DNA of 59,440 nt from Butyricicoccus pullicaecorum (GCA_018366195.1 JAGZIN010000018.1:1-59440), one strand, 5' to 3'; numbered from the stretch's first letter, positions 1 through 9,599 are shown. The notes: generated by a model not told the origin, from the sequence alone. A program made the numbers and translations.

Positions 1-169
1 GGAGACTCCCAAGAAAAGAACTACACGCAAAAAGGCAGAGCCAGCCGAGGGCGAGGAGGCTCCCAAGAAAAGAGCCACACGCAAAAAGGCAGAGCCAGCT
101 GAGGGCGAGGAAGCTCCCAAAAAGAAGGCATCGACCCGTAAGAAGAAAGCGGAAACGGAGGAAGTATGA
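1..169 (+). CDS. topA: DNA topoisomerase I, C-terminal tail (partial)
   Basis: Only the last 55 codons of a gene entering from the left are present, read in the frame starting at base 2 and ending in TGA at 167-169. The peptide is a repetitive Lys/Arg/Glu/Ala tail with repeated APKK and TRKKAEP blocks. Basic, repetitive tails of this kind are common at the C-terminus of bacterial topoisomerase I, and topA lies directly before trmFO in many Firmicutes. The stop overlaps the trmFO start by 4 bases (ATGA). No catalytic domain is visible, so the name rests on the tail and on gene order. Confidence 0.6.
   Translation, partial: ETPKKRTTRKKAEPAEGEEAPKKRATRKKAEPAEGEEAPKKKASTRKKKAETEEV
2..130 (+). 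repeat. 54-bp in-frame tandem repeat in the topA tail
   Basis: Two full 54-bp units (2-55 and 56-109) and the start of a third (from 110) encode an 18-residue basic/acidic repeat. The units differ at a few bases, several of them silent. Because the length is a multiple of three, copy number can change without breaking the frame. The array probably began left of the window. Confidence 0.8.
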
Positions 170-1479
170 AACAAGCAACAGTGATTGGCGCTGGACTTGC
201 AGGCTGTGAAGCCGCATGGCAGCTTGCAGAGCGCGGCATTGCCGTGAAGCTGCATGAAATGAAGCCGGATAAAATGACACCGGCACACCATTCTTCAGAT
301 TTTGCAGAATTGGTCTGCTCGAATTCCCTGCGGTCGAATGAGCTATCCAATGCTTCCGGATTGCTCAAGGAGGAGCTGCGACGCTTGGGCGGTCTGGTTG
401 TGCGCTGCGCTGACGAAACACAGGTGGAGGCAGGCGGTGCTCTGGCGGTTGACCGGCAAGCCTTTGCCAGCAGAGTAACCGCACACATTCGCAATCACCC
501 AAACATTACAGTGGTGTCGGGTGAGGTCACAGAACTGCCGACCGAAGGGGAAGTCATTGTTGCAACCGGTCCTTTGACCTCAGATGCCCTCTTTGATGCA
601 ATCCATGCACAGGTGGGAGGGGATTTCCTGCATTTCTTCGATGCTGCGGCTCCCATCGTTACCTTTGAGTCCATTGATATGGAGCACGCATATTTTGCGT
701 CCAGATATGAGAAAGGGACGCCGGATTATATCAACTGTCCATTTACCCGTGAGGAGTTTGATGCCTTTTGGGAGGCTCTCACCACCGCAGAGGAGGCTGA
801 GGTGCATGGCTTTGAGGATAAGCTGGTGTTTGAAGGCTGTATGCCAATTGAGGTCAATGCACGGCGCGGACATGATACCTTGTTATTTGGAATTCTGAAG
901 CCGGTAGGACTGCCTGACCCTAAGACCGGAAAAGACCCGTATGCCGTTTTACAGCTGCGGCGTGATAATGCACAGGGCAGTTTGTATAATTTGGTCGGCT
1001 GTCAGACCCATCTCAAATGGGGCGAGCAAAAACGCATTTTTTCCATGATTCCTGCCCTGAAAAATGCGGAATTTGTGCGCTATGGGGTAATGCACCGCAA
1101 TACATTTTTGGATTCTCCCCGTCTGCTTGACCACAATTTTGCATACAGAGGACAAGAGCGTATCCGATTTGCGGGGCAAATCACTGGCGTAGAGGGCTAT
1201 ATGGAGTCCAATGCCTCGGGCTTTCTGGCGGGACTTTCCACGGCACGTAAGCTGTTGGGGCAGAGTGCGCCGGATTTCCCGTCTACCACTGCAATCGGCG
1301 CGTTGGGGCATTATATTTCCAATGAAACCGTTGCAAAATTTCAGCCAATGAATGCAAACTTTGGAATCATTGACCCGCTGGGCTATAAAATCAAGGGCAA
1401 GCGGGAGAAGAATCTGAAGATTTCCGAACGGGCACTTGAGGTAATTGATTCCATCAAGAAGGAGCTGGAGCTTTCATGA
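166..1479 (+). CDS. trmFO: Methylenetetrahydrofolate--tRNA (uracil-54 C5) methyltransferase
   Basis: TrmFO makes ribothymidine at position 54 of tRNA, using methylene-tetrahydrofolate as carbon donor and FADH2 as reductant. The 437-residue protein has the usual family length. It opens with an FAD-binding Rossmann motif (GAGLAGCEAAWQL, residues 8-20) and has the family segments CSNSLRSNE near residue 51 and EGYMESNASGF near residue 344. It overlaps topA and plsX by ATGA junctions, so the three genes are translationally coupled. TrmFO is the usual Firmicutes alternative to SAM-dependent TrmA. Confidence 0.96.
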   Translation: MKQATVIGAGLAGCEAAWQLAERGIAVKLHEMKPDKMTPAHHSSDFAELVCSNSLRSNELSNASGLLKEELRRLGGLVVRCADETQVEAGGALAVDRQAFASRVTAHIRNHPNITVVSGEVTELPTEGEVIVATGPLTSDALFDAIHAQVGGDFLHFFDAAAPIVTFESIDMEHAYFASRYEKGTPDYINCPFTREEFDAFWEALTTAEEAEVHGFEDKLVFEGCMPIEVNARRGHDTLLFGILKPVGLPDPKTGKDPYAVLQLRRDNAQGSLYNLVGCQTHLKWGEQKRIFSMIPALKNAEFVRYGVMHRNTFLDSPRLLDHNFAYRGQERIRFAGQITGVEGYMESNASGFLAGLSTARKLLGQSAPDFPSTTAIGALGHYISNETVAKFQPMNANFGIIDPLGYKIKGKREKNLKISERALEVIDSIKKELELS

Positions 1480-2486
1480 AAATTGCAGTAGATGCTATGG
1501 GTGGTGACAATGCGCCGGAGGCGATTGTCTGCGGCGCTGTCCGCGCTGCCAAGAGATATGGAGAGCAAATTGTTTTAGTGGGACAGGAGGATAAGATTCG
1601 TGCTGTTTTGAAGGCGCATCAGGCAGAGGACACCGCAGGAATCGAAATCCTGCATGCCCCCGATTTGGTAGATATGCACGATGACCCAGCAACGGTACTG
1701 CGTGCAAAGCCGCAATCCTCTATGGCGATGGCGCTGGATTTGGTGAAAAAGGGACAGGCAGATGCCATTGTGAGCGCCGGTTCGACCGGTGCTCTGCTTG
1801 CCGGTGCGACGCTGTTTTGCAAGCGCATTAAGGGGGTGCGTCGCGGTGCACTTGCGCCGCTCATGCCCTGCAAAGACGGCAAGGTGCTGCTCATCGACGC
1901 GGGCGCAAATACCGAATGTACAGCCGAATATCTGCTGCAATTTGGAATTATGGGCTCACTGTACATGAATCGCATTGAGGGGATTTCCAAGCCCCGTGTT
2001 GGACTGGTCAATAACGGTGCGGAGGACTCGAAGGGAGACAGCCTGCGCAAAGAGGCGTATCAGCTTTTGAAAGCGGCACATGACGCGGGACAGATTCATT
2101 TTATCGGCAATGTGGAAGGGCGTGATGTCCCTCTGGGTGCCTGCGATGTGGCGGTATGTGACGGCTTTGCAGGCAATGTGATGCTCAAAACCATTGAAGG
2201 GGTTGCAAAATTTATGGCAGGACAAATCAAGCAGGTGTTTCTGTCCAATTTGGGCACAAAGCTTGCATACCTTGCCTGCAAAAAGGGCATGGATAATTTT
2301 GCGGCACTCTTTGATCAGGACGCCGTAGGCGGTGCGCCCTTCATTGGGATTTCCCGTCCGGTCATCAAGGCGCATGGCTCCTCGAATGAAATTGCATTGA
2401 TGAATGCCATTCGTCAGGCAATCGAGTACAAAAAAAGCGGTATGATTGAGGCAATTACTGAGAGTGTCGCACAGATAGAGAGCTGA
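1476..2486 (+). CDS. plsX: Phosphate acyltransferase PlsX
   Basis: PlsX converts acyl-ACP and phosphate to acyl-phosphate, the donor for PlsY in phosphatidic acid synthesis; it is a peripheral membrane enzyme. The 336-residue protein begins with MKIAVDAMGGDNAPEAIV, a family hallmark, and carries SAGSTGALLAGAT near residue 101 and VCDGFAGNVMLKT near residue 227. Length is normal. It starts inside the trmFO stop (ATGA) and is followed by acpP, whose product carries its substrate. Confidence 0.97.
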   Translation: MKIAVDAMGGDNAPEAIVCGAVRAAKRYGEQIVLVGQEDKIRAVLKAHQAEDTAGIEILHAPDLVDMHDDPATVLRAKPQSSMAMALDLVKKGQADAIVSAGSTGALLAGATLFCKRIKGVRRGALAPLMPCKDGKVLLIDAGANTECTAEYLLQFGIMGSLYMNRIEGISKPRVGLVNNGAEDSKGDSLRKEAYQLLKAAHDAGQIHFIGNVEGRDVPLGACDVAVCDGFAGNVMLKTIEGVAKFMAGQIKQVFLSNLGTKLAYLACKKGMDNFAALFDQDAVGGAPFIGISRPVIKAHGSSNEIALMNAIRQAIEYKKSGMIEAITESVAQIES

Positions 2487-2501
2487 TTTTTGGAAAAGGG
2501 C

Positions 2502-2530
2502 TTGACAATCGGAGAAAAGCTTACTATTAT
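2502..2530 (+). promoter_or_regulatory. Promoter of acpP
   Basis: TTGACA (2502-2507) is separated by 17 bp from TATTAT (2525-2530), close to the sigma-A consensus, giving a predicted start near 2537. acpP can therefore be transcribed separately from plsX. No clear FapR-type palindrome was seen around it. Confidence 0.85.
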
Positions 2531-2567
2531 CAAAATATCCTGAGTTTGGTGAGGAGGCGAAATCCGA

Positions 2568-2801
2568 ATGGTGTTTGAAAAAATGGTAGAGCTGCTGAGC
2601 GAACAGTTTGGCGTGGAGCCGGAGTCCATTACGCTGCAAACCTCTTTTGATGAGGATTTGGGGGCAGACTCTCTCGATTTGGTAGAGCTGATGATGGCGC
2701 TGGAGGAGGAGTTTGATGTCGGAGAAATTGACGAAGAAACCGCGCGAAAGCTGAAAACCGTTGGCGATGTGGTTGATTTTGTTGGTTCTCAGGACGAATG
2801 A
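2568..2801 (+). CDS. acpP: Acyl carrier protein
   Basis: This 77-residue acidic protein carries the growing acyl chain on 4'-phosphopantetheine during fatty acid synthesis. The attachment serine is Ser35 in the motif GADSLDLVEL. Length and the four-helix pattern fit ACP. A GAGGAGG ribosome binding site lies about 10 bases before the ATG. It has its own promoter and is followed by a terminator, so it may be expressed well above its neighbours. Confidence 0.97.
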   Translation: MVFEKMVELLSEQFGVEPESITLQTSFDEDLGADSLDLVELMMALEEEFDVGEIDEETARKLKTVGDVVDFVGSQDE

Positions 2802-2810
2802 TGTTTTCCG

Positions 2811-2846
2811 ATAAGGGTCTGCGCTCCGGCACAGGCTCTTATTTTT
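2811..2846 (+). terminator. Terminator after acpP
   Basis: An 11-bp stem with two G-U pairs (2811-2821 with 2832-2842) and a 10-base loop runs into TTTT. It lies just after the acpP stop. Confidence 0.65.
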
Positions 2847-2884
2847 AGAATAGATGATTACAAAACAAGAAAGGAATCTCATTT

Positions 2885-3571
2885 ATGTTACAAGAACGCA
2901 TTGGCTATCAGTTTCGCAATCCGCAGCTGTTTCATAAGGCAATGACCCACTCCTCTTATGCAAATGAACAGCGTATGCGGCATCTGCAAAACAATGAACG
3001 GCTCGAGTTTCTCGGCGATTCCGTACTCGGCTTTGTCACAGCCGATTACCTCTACAATCACTTCCCAGAGCTGCCGGAGGGACAGCTGAGCAAGCTGCGT
3101 GCAGCTGTGGTTTGTGAACGTGCATTGTGCGAAATCGCCAAGGAGCTTGGCATTGACAGGGAAATCTGTCTGGGACATGGCGAGGAACAGGGAGGCGGAC
3201 GCAATCGTCCCTCCATTTTGGCAGATGCCGTGGAAGCACTTTTGGGCGCCATTTATCTCGACGGCGGCATTGAACCGGCACGCGCATTTGTGCTGAGCTT
3301 TCTTCCGCGCAAGGCAGAGGAAGCCCGACAAGGCGGTGCTTTTACGGACTATAAAACGCAGCTTCAGGAAATTGTGCAGAAGAATCGTCAGGAAACTTTG
3401 GAATATCGCTTGGCGGGTGAAACCGGTCCCGACCATGCCAAGGAATTTACCATGGATTTGCTGCTCAACAGCAATGTTTTTGCACGGGGCGTAGGACACA
3501 GCAAGAAAGAGGCAGAACAGATGGCTGCAAAGCAGGCGCTGGAGCTTATGGGCATCATCAAGCATAAATAA
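2885..3571 (+). CDS. rnc: Ribonuclease III
   Basis: RNase III cleaves double-stranded RNA, matures rRNA precursors and processes antisense or sRNA duplexes. The 228-residue protein has the catalytic signature NERLEFLGDSVLG near residue 37, a second acidic site (DAVEALLGAIYLDGG near residue 114) and a C-terminal double-stranded RNA-binding domain from about residue 155, ending with KKEAEQMAAKQAL. Size and order (acpP-rnc-smc-ftsY) match the usual Firmicutes cluster. Confidence 0.97.
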   Translation: MLQERIGYQFRNPQLFHKAMTHSSYANEQRMRHLQNNERLEFLGDSVLGFVTADYLYNHFPELPEGQLSKLRAAVVCERALCEIAKELGIDREICLGHGEEQGGGRNRPSILADAVEALLGAIYLDGGIEPARAFVLSFLPRKAEEARQGGAFTDYKTQLQEIVQKNRQETLEYRLAGETGPDHAKEFTMDLLLNSNVFARGVGHSKKEAEQMAAKQALELMGIIKHK

Positions 3572-3581
3572 CAACCGTGAG

Positions 3582-3612
3582 AAAGGGCGAACCTGAAAGG
3601 GGACGCCCTTTT
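3582..3612 (+). terminator. Terminator after rnc
   Basis: AAAGGGCG (3582-3589) pairs with CGCCCTTT (3604-3611) across a 14-base loop and ends in TTTT. It separates rnc from smc. Confidence 0.65.
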
Positions 3613-3667
3613 CTGTGCGGGAAACCATAGTTTTTTTGAACAAACCGCAAAATGTGCAGGCTGTGCA

Positions 3668-3696
3668 TTGCTACTTGCAGCAATTGGTGTTAAAAT
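3668..3696 (+). promoter_or_regulatory. Possible smc promoter
   Basis: TTGCTA (3668-3673), a 17-bp gap and TAAAAT (3691-3696) lie 39 bp before the chosen smc start. The match is moderate, but a promoter is expected after the preceding terminator. Confidence 0.4.
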
Positions 3697-3734
3697 ATAA
3701 AATAAGTGAAAATATATCTGCGTGGAGTGTTTGC

Positions 3735-6700
3735 ATGATATTAAAAAGCTTGATTTTGCAGGGCTTTAAGTCCTTTCCGGACCGGACAGAGATTCGGTTT
3801 GCTGGGGGAATGACTGCAATTGTGGGTCCGAATGGAAGCGGAAAATCAAATATTTCAGATGCCATTCGCTGGGTGTTGGGAGAACAATCCACGCGCAGCC
3901 TGCGCGGCGCGAAGATGGAGGACGTCATCTTCAGTGGAACACAAAAACGGCGTCCGGTCGGCTTTGCAGAGGTGTCGCTGATACTTGACAATGCAGCGCA
4001 TGCCTTTCGCTCGGATTATACCGAAATCATGGTCACAAGACGTTATTACCGCTCGGGAGAAAGTGAATATGCACTCAACAAAAAGCCCTGTCGGCTCAAG
4101 GATATTCATGAGCTTTTTATGGATACCGGATTGGGACGCGATGGATATTCCATCATTGGACAGGGGCGTATTGATGAAATCCTATCCCTGAAAAGTGAAG
4201 ACCGGCGCGAAATCTTTGAAGAAGCAGCTGGGGTCACAAAATTTCGGTATCGCAAGGAGGAGGCAGCCCGCAAGCTTGCGGCAACCGAAGAAAATCTGGT
4301 TCGAATCCGTGACCTCTATACAGAACTGGCACATCAGGCAGAGCCGCTTGCAGAGCAGGCAGAAAAGGCAAAGCAATATATGGAGCTGCGCGATGAGCTA
4401 CGCACGTGGGAGGTATCCCTTTGGCTGGACGGGCTGACCAAGCTCCGTGCTGATACAGAGAAAAATCAGCAGGATACGGCAGATTGTGCGGCGCAGCTGA
4501 ACAAGGCACGCACAGAACAGGACAGGCTGTATGCACAGTCTGAACAGCTCACAAAGGAACTGCGTGATGCCGATGCTGCTGCTGATGATTTGCGGCAGCA
4601 AATGCACACGACTGAGCAAAACCGTGCGGAGCTATCCAGTCGGTGTGCAGTGCTTGAGGCAAACCTCAAAAACAATGCACAAAATAGAGAGCGTATACAG
4701 AAGGAACAGGCGCGTCAGGCGGAACAGGCGCGTTCTCTTGCAGAGCAGGCGGCAGTGCACCTTGCGCGTCAAGCCGAATTGGCAGCTGCATGCGAGACCC
4801 TTGCGCAGACTGTCCAGCAGATACAGCTGGAGGACGCGCAAGCGGGTGCACAGGCGGAAAGCTTGCAGCAGGAACGCAGTGCCATAGATGCGCGTAAGGC
4901 GAAAAATGAACAGACACGGTTTGAGGCAGAGCTTGCCCGAACTGCGGCAAAGACCGGACTGTCTGGTATGGATAGCCGAAAAGAGTATCTTGCGGCGGAA
5001 CTCGAGCAGGCGGCAGCACAGCTTGCGGAACAGACAGCTGTCTGTAAAATCAGTGAAAATAAGCTGGAGACATGCCGGCAAGAACAGGAAACGCTCAAAA
5101 ACCAGCGTGCTGGTATGACGCTGAAAATAGAACGCAGACAAACAAAGGTTCAGGAGTGCGTGCAGACGCTCGCGGATATCACGGCAAAACAAACGGATAT
5201 CGAAAATCGAATCCAAATGCTGCGCGAGCTGGAAAAGGACTATGAGGGCTTTTCTCATGCGGTCAAGCGTGTCATGCAGCAGGCGGGGCGCGGAACGCTG
5301 ACCGGAATCCACGGACCGGTTTCCACGTGCCTCACGGTGCAGTCCCGCTATGTGACTGCAATCGAAATTGCGCTGGGAGCGGCAGGCTCCCATTTGATTG
5401 TGGATACCGCCATGGACGGCAAAGCCGCCATTGCTTACCTCAAGCGAACCGACAGCGGCAGAGCCACCTTTTTACCGCTGGACACCATTCGCGCAAAGCC
5501 GCTTGATGTAGAGGGCTTGGATACCTGTGCGGGGGTGTGCGGTACGGCAGATACACTGATTTCCTGTGCTCCCGAATATCAGACCGTGATGCAAAGCCTG
5601 CTGGCTCGGACGGTCATTGCTGAGGATATGGATACAGCGCTGGCACTGGCAAAGAAATATCACCATCATTTCCGTATCGTCACCCTCGATGGACAGATGA
5701 TTCAGGCGGGCGGCGCGATGACTGGCGGTTCAGTCTCCAAGACGAGCGGCGTACTGGCACGCACCGCACAGCTGCATACATTGACCGAGCAGGCAGAGCA
5801 GTTGAAAGCGGCACAGACCGAAGCCGAACAAACACTTGAGCGGGCAAGGACAGAGCTTTCTCAGGTGCAATCTGCGTATCAGAGGTTGGAGAACGAGCAG
5901 CAACGGCAGCAGGAGCAGCTGACCGTGCTGCAAACCGAACTGGCACAGTCTCTTGCCCGTACAGAGAGTCTGCGGACACAGTATGAAAATTTATCTGCGG
6001 AGCATGACAGCTTGGATACGGCAAGAACACGATATGAACAGGAAATCCTGTCGGCACAACAGACCCTTACAGTCTGTGCACAGGAGCAGGAAGCCTTGCA
6101 ATCTGCTTTTGAACAAATACAGCAAAGGTTTGACGACTGGACTCAGGCGCAAAAACTGCGCATGACCAAAATACATGAGCTGCATACTGCGCAGGCACAA
6201 AATCGTGCGGAGCTTGCAGCAGAACAGCGTGCCGCAGAGCATTTGGAGCGTCTGCATGCGGACATGGAAGCAGGGGCAGACAACAGCGCACAGATGTTGG
6301 AGCAGCTGGAGCAGGAAGCCCAATTGATGCAGGAACAGCTTGCTCAAGCAGGCGATTTGCGGGACAACGGTGCAGATGACCTCAAACGCTTGCAGGAGCT
6401 GCTGGCAGCGCAGGCACAGCAGCGTATGCGAATTGAGGCACAGCGTACCCAAACAGACCGCAGGGCACAGGAGCAGAACGATGAAATCCTTGGTCTGGAA
6501 CGGGAAACGGTTCGGTTGTCAGCACAAGGGGTTCAGCTGAAAAATGAAGAAGCACAGATTTTGGACAAAATGTGGGAGAACTATGAACTGACCCCAACAC
6601 CGGCGCAGGCATTCCGCATCGAGTTGCCCGACCATACAGCGGCTCAGCGTACCGCTGAGCAACTGCGCGGTCAGCTGCGTGCGCTTGGAAATGTCAATCT

Positions 6701-7310
6701 CGATGCTGTGGAGGCGTATGCTGCACTTCGGGAACGATTCTTGTTCCTTGAGGAGCAGAAAGAGGATTTGGAAACGGCGCAGAAGGAACTGCAAACGGTG
6801 ATTGATGAACTCACGGTGCACATGAAGGAAATTTTTGCAGCCGAATTTGCAAAGCTCAATCATTATTTTGGACAAACCTTTACCGAAATTTTTGGCGGCG
6901 GTCACGCACAGCTGGAGCTTGCAGATACGACGGATATCCTCAATTGCGGTATTGAGATTCGGGTGTGCCCGCCGGGAAAGGCAGTCAAGACGCTGACCCT
7001 GCTGTCAGGCGGGGAAAAAGCCTTTGTTGCCATTGCACTGTATTTTGCAATCCTCAAGGTGCGCCCCACCCCATTCTGTGTATTGGACGAAATTGAAGCG
7101 GCGCTCGATGATGTCAATGTTGCACGCTATGCACAGTATTTGCGCCGGTTGTCCGATGCCACACAATTCATCGCCATTACCCATCGCCGCGGTACGATGG
7201 AGCAGGCAGATATGCTCTACGGTGTGACCATGCAGGAGCAAGGAGTCTCCCGTATGCTGATGCTCAATCTGGCAGAGGCAGAAGAAAAATTTCAGGGAAC
7301 AATCAATTGA
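3735..7310 (+). CDS. smc: Chromosome segregation ATPase SMC
   Basis: SMC forms the condensin-like ring with ScpA and ScpB that compacts and segregates the chromosome. I place the start at the ATG at 3735, giving 1191 residues. Upstream codons in the same frame carry no SMC sequence, while MILKSLILQGFKSF is the typical N-terminus. Walker A is GPNGSGKSN near residue 32. Two long Glu/Gln/Ala-rich coiled coils flank a hinge at about residues 510-650. The C-terminal head has the signature LLSGGEKA and Walker B FCVLDEIEAALDD. The ribosome binding site is weak (GGAG). Confidence 0.96.
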   Translation: MILKSLILQGFKSFPDRTEIRFAGGMTAIVGPNGSGKSNISDAIRWVLGEQSTRSLRGAKMEDVIFSGTQKRRPVGFAEVSLILDNAAHAFRSDYTEIMVTRRYYRSGESEYALNKKPCRLKDIHELFMDTGLGRDGYSIIGQGRIDEILSLKSEDRREIFEEAAGVTKFRYRKEEAARKLAATEENLVRIRDLYTELAHQAEPLAEQAEKAKQYMELRDELRTWEVSLWLDGLTKLRADTEKNQQDTADCAAQLNKARTEQDRLYAQSEQLTKELRDADAAADDLRQQMHTTEQNRAELSSRCAVLEANLKNNAQNRERIQKEQARQAEQARSLAEQAAVHLARQAELAAACETLAQTVQQIQLEDAQAGAQAESLQQERSAIDARKAKNEQTRFEAELARTAAKTGLSGMDSRKEYLAAELEQAAAQLAEQTAVCKISENKLETCRQEQETLKNQRAGMTLKIERRQTKVQECVQTLADITAKQTDIENRIQMLRELEKDYEGFSHAVKRVMQQAGRGTLTGIHGPVSTCLTVQSRYVTAIEIALGAAGSHLIVDTAMDGKAAIAYLKRTDSGRATFLPLDTIRAKPLDVEGLDTCAGVCGTADTLISCAPEYQTVMQSLLARTVIAEDMDTALALAKKYHHHFRIVTLDGQMIQAGGAMTGGSVSKTSGVLARTAQLHTLTEQAEQLKAAQTEAEQTLERARTELSQVQSAYQRLENEQQRQQEQLTVLQTELAQSLARTESLRTQYENLSAEHDSLDTARTRYEQEILSAQQTLTVCAQEQEALQSAFEQIQQRFDDWTQAQKLRMTKIHELHTAQAQNRAELAAEQRAAEHLERLHADMEAGADNSAQMLEQLEQEAQLMQEQLAQAGDLRDNGADDLKRLQELLAAQAQQRMRIEAQRTQTDRRAQEQNDEILGLERETVRLSAQGVQLKNEEAQILDKMWENYELTPTPAQAFRIELPDHTAAQRTAEQLRGQLRALGNVNLDAVEAYAALRERFLFLEEQKEDLETAQKELQTVIDELTVHMKEIFAAEFAKLNHYFGQTFTEIFGGGHAQLELADTTDILNCGIEIRVCPPGKAVKTLTLLSGGEKAFVAIALYFAILKVRPTPFCVLDEIEAALDDVNVARYAQYLRRLSDATQFIAITHRRGTMEQADMLYGVTMQEQGVSRMLMLNLAEAEEKFQGTIN

Positions 7311-7344
7311 TTGGAGTTTAATATATCCGAGAAGGAGAACAAAT

Positions 7345-8274
7345 ATGGGATTTTTTGACAAAATCAAAATGGGGCTCAAGCGCACAACCGAGGCGGTCAG
7401 CGAGCAGTTCAATGACATCATGAGCAATTTTGTGCAGATTGATGCGGATACGCTCGAACAGCTGGAGGAAGCACTGATTCTCTCCGATTTGGGCGCAACC
7501 GTTGCTGCCGAGGCGACCGAAAAGGTGGAAAATCGCGCAAAGCACCAGCGTGTTGACACGCCGCTCGCGCTGCGCTGTGTGCTCAAAGATGTGCTCAGTG
7601 AGATGATGGAGCAGGATACGGCACTGCATCTGGACACCAAGCCGGCGGTTATCTTGGTCATTGGGGTCAATGGAGTCGGAAAAACGACCTCGATTGGCAA
7701 AATTGCCTCGCGCTATATCGCGCAGGGCAAAAAGGTGATGCTGGCAGCCGCAGATACGTTCCGCGCCGCGGCGGCAGATCAGCTCGAAATCTGGGCAAAG
7801 CGTGCAGGTGCAGACATTGTGCGGCATGGTGAGGGCGCCGACCCAGCAGCTGTTGTCTATGACTCCATTGCCGCTGCCAAGGCGCGCGGCTGCGACCTCA
7901 TTATTATTGACACCGCTGGTCGCCTGCATAACAAACAAAATCTGATGAATGAACTGGGCAAGATTGACCGTATCATTACGCGGGAGCTGCCCAATGCAGA
8001 CCGTGAAACGCTGCTGGTACTCGATGCTACAACCGGACAGAATGCAGTACATCAGGCAGATGCCTTTAACAAGGCTGCCAAGCTGTCGGGTATCATTTTG
8101 ACCAAGCTGGACGGAACGGCGAAGGGCGGCATTGTCGTTGCCATTTCCGCAGGGCTTGGCGTACCCGTGAAGCTCGTTGGCGTCGGAGAAGGAATTGATG
8201 ATTTGATGGATTTTGACCGGTCTGAATTTTTGGAGGCGCTGCTGCCGCCTGTGGAGGAGATGGAATCACTATGA
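7345..8274 (+). CDS. ftsY: Signal recognition particle receptor FtsY
   Basis: FtsY docks ribosome-SRP complexes at the membrane for co-translational insertion. The 309-residue protein is almost only the NG domain: a helical N domain (about 1-100), then the GTPase domain with G1 GVNGVGKTT, DTAADTFRAAA-type insertion sequence, DTAGR and TKLDGTAKGG. The acidic A domain of proteobacterial FtsY is absent, which is normal in Gram-positive bacteria. AAGGAGA lies before the ATG. Its stop overlaps rph by 4 bases; ffh is not in the window. Confidence 0.97.
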   Translation: MGFFDKIKMGLKRTTEAVSEQFNDIMSNFVQIDADTLEQLEEALILSDLGATVAAEATEKVENRAKHQRVDTPLALRCVLKDVLSEMMEQDTALHLDTKPAVILVIGVNGVGKTTSIGKIASRYIAQGKKVMLAAADTFRAAAADQLEIWAKRAGADIVRHGEGADPAAVVYDSIAAAKARGCDLIIIDTAGRLHNKQNLMNELGKIDRIITRELPNADRETLLVLDATTGQNAVHQADAFNKAAKLSGIILTKLDGTAKGGIVVAISAGLGVPVKLVGVGEGIDDLMDFDRSEFLEALLPPVEEMESL

Positions 8275-8990
8275 CAAGACCAGATAACAGACGACCTGAT
8301 GAAATGCGCCCCATTACAATGGTGCGTGATTTTACCATACATGCAGAAGGCTCTGTGTTGATTTCCTGTGGAAATACAAAGGTCATCTGCAATGCAACCG
8401 TAGAGGAACGGGTTCCGCCCTTTCTCAAGGATACCGGCTTGGGCTGGGTGACGGCTGAATATTCCATGCTGCCGCGTGCGACCAATACCCGTTCCCCGCG
8501 CGATATTGGAAAGCTCAAGCTCAACGGCAGGGCGGCAGAGATTCAGCGCCTGATAGGGCGTGCGCTGCGTGCCGTCGTAGACCGCAAGGCTTTGGGAGAA
8601 CGGCAGATTGTGGTGGACTGTGACGTGATTCAGGCAGATGGCGGCACCCGCTGTGCTTCGATTACAGGAGGCTATGTTGCCCTTTGGATTGCGTGCAGAA
8701 AGCTGGTAGATGCAGGAATCTTAAAGAAAATGCCATTGACGGATACGGTATCGGCAGTATCAGTCGGGATTTTTGAAGATGAAGCTGTGCTCGACCTCAA
8801 TTACCTTGAGGATTCCCATGCGATGGTGGATTGCAATTTGGTCATGACAGGCTCTGGAGAGCTTGTGGAAATCCAAGGCACCGGAGAGGAACGCCCTTTC
8901 CGCAAGGAGGAGCTGCAAAAGCTTATCGCGTTGGGAGAAATTGGCAATCAGACGCTGCGTGCAGCGCAGCTTGCGGCAATGGAGGGTTGA
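8271..8990 (+). CDS. rph: Ribonuclease PH
   Basis: RNase PH is a phosphorolytic 3'-5' exonuclease that trims tRNA precursors. The 239-residue protein has normal family length, beginning RPDNRRPDEMRPI and including GWVTAEYSMLPRAT (near residue 59), RLIGRALRAV and CDVIQADGG. The start lies in an ATGA overlap with ftsY. rph followed by rdgB is a common pair, coupling RNA turnover and nucleotide-pool cleaning. Confidence 0.96.
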   Translation: MTRPDNRRPDEMRPITMVRDFTIHAEGSVLISCGNTKVICNATVEERVPPFLKDTGLGWVTAEYSMLPRATNTRSPRDIGKLKLNGRAAEIQRLIGRALRAVVDRKALGERQIVVDCDVIQADGGTRCASITGGYVALWIACRKLVDAGILKKMPLTDTVSAVSVGIFEDEAVLDLNYLEDSHAMVDCNLVMTGSGELVEIQGTGEERPFRKEELQKLIALGEIGNQTLRAAQLAAMEG

Positions 8991-8993
8991 GTC

Positions 8994-9581
8994 ATGCAGT
9001 TTGTATTGGCATCACACAACCAAAAAAAGCTCAAGGAGCTTTCCACGATTTTGAACGGATTGGGAATTGAGGTGATACCGCTGCCGGAAGATGCGCCGGA
9101 ACCGGAGGAAAACGGTAAGACCTTTGAGGAAAATGCGCGAATCAAGGCACTTGCAGCACATCAATACACGGGACTGCCTGCAATTGCAGATGATTCCGGC
9201 TTAGCGGTTGATGCACTTTCCGGTGCACCGGGCGTATACTCAGCACGTTACTGTTCGGGCAGTGACGCGGACCGCAACCTGTTTTTGCTCAAAAACATGG
9301 AGCATGTGGACGAATGTGAACGGCAGGCACGATTTGTGTGTGCAATCTGCTGTATTCTTGCCGATGGACAGGAAATTGTTGTGCGTGGCGAGTGTGAAGG
9401 GGAGATTTTGACCGAACAGCATGGAACGGGGGGCTTTGGTTATGACCCTCTGTTTTATGTGCGTGAGTATGACTGCACCTTTGCAGAGCTTCCGGCAGAA
9501 GTGAAAAACCGCATTTCGCATCGGGCGCATGCACTGGAAAAGCTTGCGGCAGTGTTGCGTAAGAAATTGAAATCTGTATAA
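8994..9581 (+). CDS. rdgB: dITP/XTP pyrophosphatase (RdgB/HAM1 family)
   Basis: This enzyme hydrolyses non-canonical purine triphosphates (dITP, ITP, XTP) to monophosphates, keeping deaminated bases out of nucleic acids. The 195-residue protein starts with FVLASHNQKKLKEL, the nucleotide-binding N-terminus, and has ADDSGLAVDALSGAPGVYSARY (catalytic acidic pair near residue 66), GFGYDPLF and a C-terminal SHRAHAL. It follows rph by 3 bp. Confidence 0.96.
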   Translation: MQFVLASHNQKKLKELSTILNGLGIEVIPLPEDAPEPEENGKTFEENARIKALAAHQYTGLPAIADDSGLAVDALSGAPGVYSARYCSGSDADRNLFLLKNMEHVDECERQARFVCAICCILADGQEIVVRGECEGEILTEQHGTGGFGYDPLFYVREYDCTFAELPAEVKNRISHRAHALEKLAAVLRKKLKSV

Positions 9582-9599
9582 AATAGGAGAATAGAAACC

